Positions 1 through 7,817 of a stretch of 10,740 nucleotides of DNA are shown in pieces. The notes under the pieces are model-generated. The model was not told where the DNA came from, searched no databases, and saw only the letters and a program-made list of their open reading frames with translations. This stretch comes from Balneola sp. GTDB lineage: Bacteria; Bacteroidota; Rhodothermia; Balneolales; Balneolaceae. Where the stretch lies: contig PCAT01000064.1 in NCBI GenBank assembly GCA_002730655.1, positions 1-10,740 on the forward strand, given 5' to 3'. The translations under genes were made by a program, and so were the position numbers. Every line of letters starts with the position of its first letter. The first letter of the stretch is position 1.

Positions 1-729
1 AGAAATTGGGGATGGATGGAATACGAATCGGTAACTCTAAAACAAAATGGAGAAGTAGTAAAAACACTATATGCATCAGCGGCCATTCTTAACGATGCTA
101 CTCTAGAGTGTGGTGGCTCGCTCTGCGCAAGTGGAGATGCATTAGCTGATATCTCTAATGGTGGTTCAGTGGTGGTACCTGCAAGTGCGGAGAATGCTGG
201 ACAATATACTGTTAAGATGTTCTATTTAGTCCCTGGAGGTGGCGATGCTTCAGCAAATATATCAGTTAATGGTGGCGATGTAATCAGTGTAAATTTATCT
301 GCCGAAGATTCAACTCTAACCGAGGCTGTTTTAAATGGTATAAATATGTCAGCGGGAGAAAATACTATTGCAATTATTAATGTTTCGGGTAATCTGGCTA
401 TTGATAATTTTGATTTCTTTATAGTTAATACTGCGACATCCAGTGAATTTGCAAATGATATAGCTAACAAATTTCAGTTATATCAAAACTATCCAAATCC
501 ATTTAATCCCTCTACAAACATTAGTTTTACACTGCCTAAAACAACTAATGTACAGTTAGAAGTATACAATATGCTTGGTCAGAAAGTTGCTACATTGATT
601 AATGGTAGACGATCATCAGGTAGCCACACTGTTCGGTTTAATACAAACACATTAGCCTCTGGAGTATATATTTACAGACTGAGAGCAGATAATATTTCCT
701 TACAACGAAAAATGACATTGATCAAATAA
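1..729 (+). CDS. Secreted CBM-containing protein with T9SS sorting domain, 3' part
   Basis: The reading frame is open from the first base, so the gene starts upstream and only its last 242 residues are seen. The ATG at 16 is internal. Residues 1-14 (motif NWGWMEYESVTL) look like the last strand of a beta-sandwich carbohydrate-binding module; a similar motif (SWGYMTFDYLDI) ends such a module in the GH5 protein further on. Residues about 20-140 form a second module of CBM35/CBM6-like character, with GGSV, AGQYTVKMFY, SVNGGD, SAGENTIAI and IDNFDFF. Residues 157-242 are a type IX secretion C-terminal sorting domain: NYPNPFNP, then VYNMLGQKV, LASGVYIYRL and a terminal KMTLIK. The protein is therefore probably exported and held on the cell surface or released. 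The catalytic part, if any, is outside the window; given the neighbours, a mannan-active enzyme is an inference only. An intrinsic terminator follows closely. Confidence 0.85.
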   Translation, partial: RNWGWMEYESVTLKQNGEVVKTLYASAAILNDATLECGGSLCASGDALADISNGGSVVVPASAENAGQYTVKMFYLVPGGGDASANISVNGGDVISVNLSAEDSTLTEAVLNGINMSAGENTIAIINVSGNLAIDNFDFFIVNTATSSEFANDIANKFQLYQNYPNPFNPSTNISFTLPKTTNVQLEVYNMLGQKVATLINGRRSSGSHTVRFNTNTLASGVYIYRLRADNISLQRKMTLIK

Positions 730-746
730 CTTGTATTATTTTGAAA

Positions 747-783
747 TGGTGGTGGATTAATTTATTCCACCACCAATTTTTTT
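747..783 (+). terminator. Strong intrinsic (rho-independent) terminator
   Basis: A perfect 10-bp stem (TGGTGGTGGA at 747-756 pairing with TCCACCACCA at 766-775) closes a 9-nt loop, and a run of seven T follows at 777-783 after one A. It lies 17 bp after the stop codon of the upstream gene and ends 18 bp before the symporter start codon, so it should end the upstream transcript. The stem is G/C-rich against a very A/T-rich background. Confidence 0.88.
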
Positions 784-801
784 AATGAATATATTTTATT
801 C

Positions 802-2628
802 ATGAGCTTATCTACCATAGATGTATTAATTGTATTGGTTTATCTTTTTTTAACCATACTTATCGGATTATTATTAAAAAAGAAAGCACAAAAATCTAAA
901 GATTCATATTTATTAGGGGGAAAGAGCCTACCCTGGTACATGCTTGGTCTATCCAATGCATCAGGTATGTTCGATATATCTGGCACTGTATGGATGGTTA
1001 CTATACTTTTTGTGTATGGCTTAAAATCAATTTGGTTACCATGGTTGTGGCCAATCTTTAACCAAATATTCTTGATGATCTTTTTGTCTATGTGGCTTCG
1101 ACGTTCAAATGTAACCACCGGTGCTGAGTGGATAAGTACACGTTTTGGAGCAGAAAATGACTCTAGAAATTCACACTTAATAATGGTGATTTTTGCTTTG
1201 ATTATGGGGTTAGGTTATTTGACTTATGGCTTCATCGGTTTAGGAAAATTTATAGAAATATTTATACCATGGGAATTTTTAAATCATTACATACCATTTC
1301 AGATCTCTGAAAAATATGTACCACACTTCTACGGTATCATATTCACTTGTTTTGCGATTTTTTATTCGCTGCTTGGCGGTATGATGAGCATAGTATGGGC
1401 GGATGTATTACAATATATCATCATGGCTGTATCTGGAATTGTTATCGGTATAATAGCTATGAATGCACTTGCATCAAACGAACTAGTAGTTCCAAATAAT
1501 TGGTTTAATCCTTTTTTTGGTTGGCAATTAGATATGGATTGGAGTACGATTATATCAGAGGTTAATCAAAAAATTTCTGAAGATGGATTTTCTTTATTTA
1601 CAGTACTATTCATGATGATGATTTTTAAAGGTGTACTTGTAAGCTTTGCTGGGCCTGCTCCGAATTATGATATGCAAAAGATTTTATCGACAAAATCAGA
1701 AAGAGAAGCGGCATTAATGAGTGGATCTGTCTCATTATTTCTTTTACCAATTCGCTACTTAATGATAACAGGTTTTGTTGTACTTGCACTTCTTTTTTAT
1801 GAAAATCTAGATCTAATTGTTCCAGGCAAAGGATTAGATTTTGAGCAAGTTTTACCTTCGGCAATTAATCAATTTGTCCCTATTGGATTTCTAGGCTTAT
1901 TACTTTCTGGTTTATTAGCTGCCTTTATGTCTACTTTTGCAGGTACTCTGAATGCTGCACAGGCCTATATTGTAAATGATATATATCTTAAATACTACAA
2001 TCCAAAGGCTAATAACAGAGAAATACAGTGGATGAACTATGGAGCAGGATCTGGAATGGTTGTGATCAGCATAATATTTGGTTTTTTTGCTGATGATGTA
2101 AATGATGTATTACAGTGGATTGTTGGTGGTTTATATGGAAGTTATGTTGCTGCTAATATTTTGAAATGGTACTGGTGGCGATTTAATTCGAATGGTTTTT
2201 TCTGGGGTATGGTTGGTGGTCTAATACCTGCATTAACATTTCGATATATATTTCCTGGTATATTGGATACATATACATTTCCATTGATGTTATTGACATC
2301 TCTAATTGCCTGTTTGATTGGAACCTATACATCTGATCCAGTAGATAAGGAGACACTGAAAAAATTTTACAAAACAGTTCGACCTTGGGGTTTATGGAAA
2401 CCTATTCATGATTTAGTTGAAGCTGAAGAGCCCAACTTTAAAAGGAATGAAGATTTTAAACGTGACATTTTTAACATACTGATTGGAATAATCTGGCAGA
2501 TATCGTTAATAATCATTCCAATCTATATAGTTTTAATGAAAATTCTTCCGTTATTAATTGGAATTGCTATAGCAATTTTAACATCCTTACTACTCAAAAA
2601 GAATTGGTTTGACAGACTCCCAACTTAG
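802..2628 (+). CDS. Sodium:solute symporter (SSS family), probable mannobiose/manno-oligosaccharide importer
   Basis: Inner-membrane secondary transporter of the SSS (SLC5, LeuT-fold) family, 608 residues, almost entirely hydrophobic helices. The first helix lies at about residues 6-24. It is followed by the family motif region GGKSLPWYMLGLSNASG (39-55), whose equivalent helix in vSGLT contributes to the Na+ site. The segment at about 374-392 (AFMSTFAGTLN, then AAQAYIVNDIY) is the typical SSS helix carrying two adjacent hydroxyl residues; S377 and T378 probably correspond to vSGLT S364/S365, which bind Na+. That correspondence is from motif alignment by eye. The C-terminus (about 550-605) adds a further hydrophobic stretch, making the protein longer than vSGLT (543 residues). 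First gene of the mannan operon, 20 bp before GH130. In Bacteroides fragilis a cation symporter sits in the equivalent mannobiose cluster, so mannobiose is the likely substrate, but sequence alone does not fix specificity. The start ATG has no visible Shine-Dalgarno; another ATG at 785 is out of frame. Confidence 0.88.
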   Translation: MSLSTIDVLIVLVYLFLTILIGLLLKKKAQKSKDSYLLGGKSLPWYMLGLSNASGMFDISGTVWMVTILFVYGLKSIWLPWLWPIFNQIFLMIFLSMWLRRSNVTTGAEWISTRFGAENDSRNSHLIMVIFALIMGLGYLTYGFIGLGKFIEIFIPWEFLNHYIPFQISEKYVPHFYGIIFTCFAIFYSLLGGMMSIVWADVLQYIIMAVSGIVIGIIAMNALASNELVVPNNWFNPFFGWQLDMDWSTIISEVNQKISEDGFSLFTVLFMMMIFKGVLVSFAGPAPNYDMQKILSTKSEREAALMSGSVSLFLLPIRYLMITGFVVLALLFYENLDLIVPGKGLDFEQVLPSAINQFVPIGFLGLLLSGLLAAFMSTFAGTLNAAQAYIVNDIYLKYYNPKANNREIQWMNYGAGSGMVVISIIFGFFADDVNDVLQWIVGGLYGSYVAANILKWYWWRFNSNGFFWGMVGGLIPALTFRYIFPGILDTYTFPLMLLTSLIACLIGTYTSDPVDKETLKKFYKTVRPWGLWKPIHDLVEAEEPNFKRNEDFKRDIFNILIGIIWQISLIIIPIYIVLMKILPLLIGIAIAILTSLLLKKNWFDRLPT

Positions 2629-2648
2629 GTTTTAATAATTTAATTAAT

Positions 2649-3839
2649 ATGTCAACAGACTTTAATAACAGAAAAAAAGCTCTTCAAAATCGCCATATTG
2701 AAATTCTCGAGCGTAAAAACAATCCAGAGAAATTATCTAATGGTATTTATAAACGATATCAATATCCAATAATAACAGCTGAACATATTCCTTTAGAATG
2801 GCGTTATGATTTTGATCCAAAAACTAACCCCTTTCTGATGGAAAGGTTTGGTATTAATTCAACATTTAATGCAGGTGCGATATTTTTCGGCGGTAAATAT
2901 GTACTTATTGTACGAGTTGAGGGTAATGACAGAAAATCATTTTTTGCAGTTGCGAGAAGTGATACTCCCACTGAAGGCTTTGTATTTGATGAATATCCAA
3001 TTTTAATGCCAGAAAATGATAATCCTGATACTAATATTTATGATATACGATTAGTTAGTCATGAGGATGGATGGATTTATGGAATATTTTGTTCTGAAAG
3101 AAAGGATAAGAGTACAGACAATTATGATACAAGTACCGCAATAGCTCAAGCAGGTATAGCAAGGACTAAAGATTTAGTTAATTGGGAACGTTTATCAGAT
3201 TTGAAAACAACATCTGAACAACAAAGAAACGTAGTACTTCATCCTGAATTTATTCACGGTAAGTACGCCTTCTATACTCGGCCACAAGATGGTTTCATAA
3301 AGGCAGGTAAAGGGGGCGGTATAGGTTGGGGTTTATGTGATGATATTGAAAGGGCATGTATTGATGAAGAAATTATTGTTGATAATAGAGTTTATCATAC
3401 AATTAAAGAGGTAAAGAACGGACAAGGGCCTGCACCAATCAAGACAAAAAAAGGATGGTTGCATGTTGCGCATGGAGTTAGAAATACTGCTAATGGTCTG
3501 AGATATGTACTTTATCTATTTGTAACCTCGCTAGAGAAACCTTGGGTTTTAATAGCATCTCCAGGTGGTTATTTATTAGCACCCAGATATCAAGAAAGAG
3601 TTGGCGACGTGAGTAATGTTGTATTTACAAATGGTTGGATTTCAGATAGGCATGGCAAAGTATATTTATATTATGCTTCTTCTGATACTAGAGTACATGT
3701 TGCCGAGACAAGTATTGAACAATTACTCGATTATGCATTTAACACTCCTGAAGATGGGTTGTCATCCCAAAGATCAGTCCAGACTATCAATAAAATAATT
3801 ATCAATAATAAAAAGCTACATCGCAATGGATATTATTGA
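2649..3839 (+). CDS. GH130 4-O-beta-D-mannosyl-D-glucose phosphorylase
   Basis: Cytoplasmic phosphorylase, 396 residues with no signal peptide, full length for the family. It is expected to convert beta-1,4-mannosyl-glucose plus phosphate to alpha-mannose 1-phosphate plus glucose (EC 2.4.1.281). The five-bladed propeller family GH130 is recognised from FNAGAIFFGGKYVLIVRVEG, the NIYDIRL motif (residues 129-135), HEDGWIYGIFCSERKD, RNVVLHPEF with YTRPQDGF, WLHVAHGVRNT and SDTRVHVAET. D132 is the probable proton donor, equivalent to D131 of the B. fragilis enzyme; nearby arginines are expected to hold phosphate. These motifs and the epimerase next door favour the mannosylglucose phosphorylase subfamily (GH130_1) over mannobiose or mannosyl-N-acetylglucosamine phosphorylases. 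Its last 14 bases overlap the epimerase start, so the two are probably translationally coupled. Phosphorolysis conserves bond energy as a sugar phosphate. Confidence 0.92.
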   Translation: MSTDFNNRKKALQNRHIEILERKNNPEKLSNGIYKRYQYPIITAEHIPLEWRYDFDPKTNPFLMERFGINSTFNAGAIFFGGKYVLIVRVEGNDRKSFFAVARSDTPTEGFVFDEYPILMPENDNPDTNIYDIRLVSHEDGWIYGIFCSERKDKSTDNYDTSTAIAQAGIARTKDLVNWERLSDLKTTSEQQRNVVLHPEFIHGKYAFYTRPQDGFIKAGKGGGIGWGLCDDIERACIDEEIIVDNRVYHTIKEVKNGQGPAPIKTKKGWLHVAHGVRNTANGLRYVLYLFVTSLEKPWVLIASPGGYLLAPRYQERVGDVSNVVFTNGWISDRHGKVYLYYASSDTRVHVAETSIEQLLDYAFNTPEDGLSSQRSVQTINKIIINNKKLHRNGYY

Positions 3840-5073
3840 TGTATTACAACATTTAAAATTGGATGCAAAGAATGAGTTTTTAAACATACAAAACTACTGG
3901 TCCAGGTTTTCGGTAGATGAAAAATTTGGTGGTTTTTATGGAAGAATAAATAATCATAACCTCCCAATTGAAAATTCTGATAAAGGCATCATACTCAATT
4001 CCAGAATTTTATGGACATTTTCTGCTGCCTTTAAACATTATTCAACTAAAGAATCTGCATATCTAGCTCAAAGAGCATATAAATATCTTATAGATTATTT
4101 TATTGATAGAGAATACGGCGGAGTATTTTGGACAGTTGATAAAAATGGCAATGCATTGAACAGTACTAAATATGTATATGCGCAAGCTTTTGCTGTATAC
4201 GGTCTTAGCGAATACTACTCTGCTTTTGACGTAAAAAATGCAGAAAAGTATGCAACCCAATTATATGACTTAATAGAAAATTACTGCACCGATGATATGT
4301 ATGGCGGTTACTATGAAGCCTATTCTAGAGATTGGAAACTTAAAGATGATGTAAGAATGAGTAGTAAAGATTTAAATGTTCCCAAAAGTATGAATACTCA
4401 TCTGCACCTTATAGAAGCTTATTCAAATTTATATCGTTATTCACCAAATAGATATTTAAAAAAAGCATTAGTAACATTACTAGATATTTTCTATTTAAAC
4501 ATTTTCAACTCTAATAAAAACTCATTAGTATCTTTTTTTGATAATAATTGGTCAGTAAAATCTGGGTTAATTTCACCAGGACATGATATTGAGGCTAGTT
4601 GGTTGTGTTATGAAGCTGCTAATCTACTGGAAGACAATAGATTGATAAGTATATATAGCAACCTAACGAGTAAAATATCAGATAATGTCATAAAAATAGC
4701 AGATTCAGATGGTGGTATTGTAAATGAACTTTCAGGATCTTCGATTTTAGATTCAAATAAAGATTGGTGGCCACAAGCTGAAGCTATAATTGGTCATTTA
4801 AATACCTTTCAAATTTCTGGTGAAATAAAGTATCTAAATGCAGCCTTGGAAAGTTGGAAATTCATAAAAAAATATATTATAGATAAAAAAAATGGGGAAT
4901 GGTTTGAAAAAGTAAACAGAGAAGGCAAGCCATATAGTTCAATGGATAAAATACGACAATGGAAAGCTCCTTATCATAATGGTAGAGCCATGTTAGAAAT
5001 ATCATCTAGAGTAGATAAGTTAGTTGAAAATATTACTAAAGACTTATCAATAGAAAAAATTGACAATCAATAA
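3826..5073 (+). CDS. Cellobiose 2-epimerase (mannobiose 2-epimerase), AGE superfamily
   Basis: Cytoplasmic (alpha/alpha)6-barrel epimerase of the N-acylglucosamine 2-epimerase superfamily, 415 residues, EC 5.1.3.11. It changes the reducing-end sugar of beta-1,4 disaccharides at C2, here most likely mannobiose to mannosyl-glucose, the substrate of the GH130 enzyme encoded just upstream. Visible active-site elements: R60 in LNSRILW; H192/H194 in MNTHLHLIEAY; H253 and E256 in SPGHDIEASW, with the same three-residue spacing as H259/E262 of the Rhodothermus marinus enzyme; WWPQAEA at 314-320; and H384 in KAPYHNGRAM near the C-terminus. All catalytic positions appear intact. The two-histidine plus glutamate set and the GGFYGR motif near the N-terminus favour cellobiose 2-epimerase over GlcNAc 2-epimerase or sulfoquinovose/mannose isomerase. 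ATG at 3826 is chosen because the protein then begins at the normal family start (DVLQHLK); it overlaps the GH130 stop by 14 bp. Confidence 0.92.
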   Translation: MDIIDVLQHLKLDAKNEFLNIQNYWSRFSVDEKFGGFYGRINNHNLPIENSDKGIILNSRILWTFSAAFKHYSTKESAYLAQRAYKYLIDYFIDREYGGVFWTVDKNGNALNSTKYVYAQAFAVYGLSEYYSAFDVKNAEKYATQLYDLIENYCTDDMYGGYYEAYSRDWKLKDDVRMSSKDLNVPKSMNTHLHLIEAYSNLYRYSPNRYLKKALVTLLDIFYLNIFNSNKNSLVSFFDNNWSVKSGLISPGHDIEASWLCYEAANLLEDNRLISIYSNLTSKISDNVIKIADSDGGIVNELSGSSILDSNKDWWPQAEAIIGHLNTFQISGEIKYLNAALESWKFIKKYIIDKKNGEWFEKVNREGKPYSSMDKIRQWKAPYHNGRAMLEISSRVDKLVENITKDLSIEKIDNQ

Positions 5074-5080
5074 ATCTTTT

Positions 5081-7810
5081 ATGAAAAGTTCTATTACTGT
5101 TTTTTTTATAATTATATCTTTAAGCTTAAACGCTCAAAAAAGTACAATTTCTGTAAATGAGCAAGAAATTTGGTTAAATGGTGGAAATGTAGCATGGATA
5201 AATTTTGCCCAAGATGTTGGCCCAACTCCATTTCCGGAGTCTGATTTTAAAGCAATGTTTACTCAAGTACAAAAGTATGGTGCAAACACAATGCGTTTAT
5301 GGGTACATACCACAGGAGGCACTACACCTGAATGGAATGGTAATAAAGTTATTGGTCCTGGTATAGATACAATTAAAGATTTAGAACTGATACTCGATAT
5401 GGCGGAGGATCATGAGATAGGTATAATATTATGTTTATGGTCATTTGATATGATGAGAAAGACAGCTGGTAGCACTATTTTAAATAGATCTAAAGCACTG
5501 TTGGAGTCTAAGGAATTAACTAAGATTTATATAGAAAATGCGCTTATTCCTATGGTTGAAGACTTAGGTGAGCATCCTGCTCTTTTAGCGTGGGAAATTT
5601 TTAATGAGCCTGAGGGTATGTCTAATGAATTTGGTTGGAATATCACCCAACATACTCCAATGTCAAATATACAAAGATTTATAAATCAAACAGCAGGAGC
5701 AATACATAAAGTAAATTCGCAAGCATTAGTAAGTAATGGGGCATGGAGTTTTCATTCTCTAGCTAAAACTCAAGATGATAATTCAAAGAATTATTATAGC
5801 GATAAAGAATTAATAGATGCAGGCGGCGACAGTCTTGGGGTATTAGATTTCTATATGGTGCATTACTATGAATGGGGGGGGACAAATCTTTCACCATTTC
5901 ATAATTCAAAAGATGTATGGGGCTTAAATAAACCGGTAGTAGTAGGTGAGTTTGGAATACCCGAAGATGAATTATTTGGTATTAAATCCGATAGTTTATA
6001 TGAAACATTATACGATAATGGTTATGCGGGGGCTTTAGTTTGGCAATGGGTAGATTGGTACCAGAATCGAGGCTCATACGGAGATGATTGGCTCAGAGGA
6101 CTTGACCAAATGTTACTTATGCGACAAAAATATCCAAATGAGATGAATCTCAAATTTAATCAAGCTAGAATACGATCTTTTGAAGCTTCATCTCTTGAAA
6201 TTGAATCTGGAGGTCAAGTTGAACTAACATGGAACATAAAAAAATCAGTATCTAATACCATCAATGGAGAGTTAGTAGATAGTATCGGTAGTGCAATTTA
6301 TTCTCCAACAATTAGTACAAGCTACGAATTGATTGCTTACGGCAAAGATCAAAAAAATGATACTTCTAAAATTGAAATAAACGTACTACCGGCAGGACTT
6401 ATAAATAGAGCTCAAAATAAACCCTCAAGTGCATCAACCTATGAAACATGTTGTGTTACAGATAGAATATCTGATTATGCTTTTGATGGAAATATTGATA
6501 CCCGTTGGAATAGTGCTTGGAGTGATGGATTATCAGGTTTTCCTAAAGACTCCAATCTTGATAAGGACCCTGATATCGAATGGATTGAGGTAAATCTTGA
6601 AAAGGCTGTAGATGTTAATTCTATAGTTATAAACTGGGCAAATGCATTTGCATCTAAATATCAAATACAAACAAGTCTAGATAGTATTAATTGGAAAACT
6701 ATTTATAAAGATGAGAATGCAAGTGGTGGTATAGATTCTATTGATTTTAAAGATACAGAGCTTGCTAAATTTTTAAGAATGTACGGTTATGAACGGGCTA
6801 CGCCATTTGGATATTCGATGTGGGAGTTTGAGGTAAAGGGTGCAATTTCAATTCTACAACCACCAACAATATATATTAAATCACCCTTGGATAGTGTAGC
6901 TATACAAACAGGCTCGAATGTACTTGTTGAAGCAACAGCTTTTGACAGTGATGGAACAATTGAAGCTGTTTATTTCTATTTGAATGGTGATTCATTGGGA
7001 ATGGATATTGAAGCACCTTACACTTTTAACTTTACAAATATCGCAGAAGGTCAGCAAATTATTTATGTTAAAGCAGAGGATAATGATGGTTTAATTGTTC
7101 AGTCTGATAACATCAAAATTAAGGGTCGTAATGATATAATTTCTTTACGATTAGAAGCAGAGGATGCATTGCTAACTGGGGCTACATCCGTTCAGCCCGG
7201 ATTTTCTGGGGCTAGTAGAGGTAATGCAGTATATATGATGGAAAGTGGTGCAATAACATGGGATAATTTAAATTTTCCAAAGGGTGATTATATTGATTTA
7301 ACTGTTCGCTATTGGCTCCCTTTTGATTACAAGGAACAATACTTATCCATTAATCAAACTCGCTTTGATACTTTAATATTCACTACACCAATTAAGGTTT
7401 GGCAAGACTTGAACGTATCCAGGCAATTCTTTGATACTATACAAACGATCAGTATAGAGCATTCTTGGGGATATATGACCTTTGATTATCTAGATATAAA
7501 TATAAGAGGGGTATCTGTTTCTGATGAGATAGAAGATACATTACCTTTAAGATTTAAACTGTATCACAATTATCCTAATCCTTTTAATCCTATTACAGTA
7601 TTAAGTTATTCTTTACCATTAGCAACTTCAGTTAAACTTGATGTATATACTATTACTGGGAAAAAAGTAGTTAATCTTGTAGACTCTTTTCAAGAATCAG
7701 GTGAATATTCATTGAAATGGAATGCACAACAACTAGCTAGTGGAATCTATATTATCAGACTACAATCTGATAATATAATTCTTAATCAAAAGGTAACATT
7801 AGTTAAATAA
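5081..7810 (+). CDS. Modular GH5-type glycosidase, probable endo-beta-mannanase, T9SS-exported
   Basis: Extracellular enzyme of 909 residues. The start is taken at ATG 5081 because it gives a clean Sec signal peptide (MKSSITVFFIIISLSLNAQ); a TTG at 5060 would add seven polar residues before it. Domains: GH5-like catalytic barrel, about 20-350, with R72 in NTMRLW, acid/base E176 in IFNEPEG, H261/Y263 in VHYYEWGG, nucleophile E290 in VVGEFGI and W321 in VWQWVDW; Ig-like linker, about 363-438; F5/8 type C (CBM32-like) domain, about 440-587; second Ig-like domain (Big_9-like), about 594-682; CBM35/CBM6-like module, about 687-811; T9SS sorting domain, about 822-909, with NYPNPFNP and LASGIYIIRL. 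Sorting-domain proteins are moved through the outer membrane by T9SS. Mannan as substrate is inferred from the operon; the GH5 subfamily is not assigned, and cellulase or glucomannanase activity is possible. It starts 7 bp after the epimerase stop. Confidence 0.88.
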   Translation: MKSSITVFFIIISLSLNAQKSTISVNEQEIWLNGGNVAWINFAQDVGPTPFPESDFKAMFTQVQKYGANTMRLWVHTTGGTTPEWNGNKVIGPGIDTIKDLELILDMAEDHEIGIILCLWSFDMMRKTAGSTILNRSKALLESKELTKIYIENALIPMVEDLGEHPALLAWEIFNEPEGMSNEFGWNITQHTPMSNIQRFINQTAGAIHKVNSQALVSNGAWSFHSLAKTQDDNSKNYYSDKELIDAGGDSLGVLDFYMVHYYEWGGTNLSPFHNSKDVWGLNKPVVVGEFGIPEDELFGIKSDSLYETLYDNGYAGALVWQWVDWYQNRGSYGDDWLRGLDQMLLMRQKYPNEMNLKFNQARIRSFEASSLEIESGGQVELTWNIKKSVSNTINGELVDSIGSAIYSPTISTSYELIAYGKDQKNDTSKIEINVLPAGLINRAQNKPSSASTYETCCVTDRISDYAFDGNIDTRWNSAWSDGLSGFPKDSNLDKDPDIEWIEVNLEKAVDVNSIVINWANAFASKYQIQTSLDSINWKTIYKDENASGGIDSIDFKDTELAKFLRMYGYERATPFGYSMWEFEVKGAISILQPPTIYIKSPLDSVAIQTGSNVLVEATAFDSDGTIEAVYFYLNGDSLGMDIEAPYTFNFTNIAEGQQIIYVKAEDNDGLIVQSDNIKIKGRNDIISLRLEAEDALLTGATSVQPGFSGASRGNAVYMMESGAITWDNLNFPKGDYIDLTVRYWLPFDYKEQYLSINQTRFDTLIFTTPIKVWQDLNVSRQFFDTIQTISIEHSWGYMTFDYLDINIRGVSVSDEIEDTLPLRFKLYHNYPNPFNPITVLSYSLPLATSVKLDVYTITGKKVVNLVDSFQESGEYSLKWNAQQLASGIYIIRLQSDNIILNQKVTLVK

Positions 7811-7817
7811 AATTTAG

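Noticed and set aside
222..470. Minus-strand frame inside the first CBM/T9SS gene
   Set aside because: It lies entirely opposite a clear coding sequence with recognisable modules; no family features of its own.
16..729. Treating ATG 16 as the real start of the first gene
   Set aside because: The frame is open to base 1, the five residues before it belong to the same module strand, and no signal peptide follows, although the T9SS tail requires one.
840..1864. Two minus-strand frames (840-1118 and 1625-1864) inside the symporter gene
   Set aside because: They are antisense to conserved SSS transmembrane segments and show no motif, signal or start context.
3616..3798. Short plus-strand frame inside the GH130 gene
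   Set aside because: It is out of frame with a well-conserved GH130 C-terminal region and resembles nothing known.
4063..4260. Minus-strand frame inside the epimerase gene
   Set aside because: Shadow of the conserved epimerase barrel; no independent evidence.
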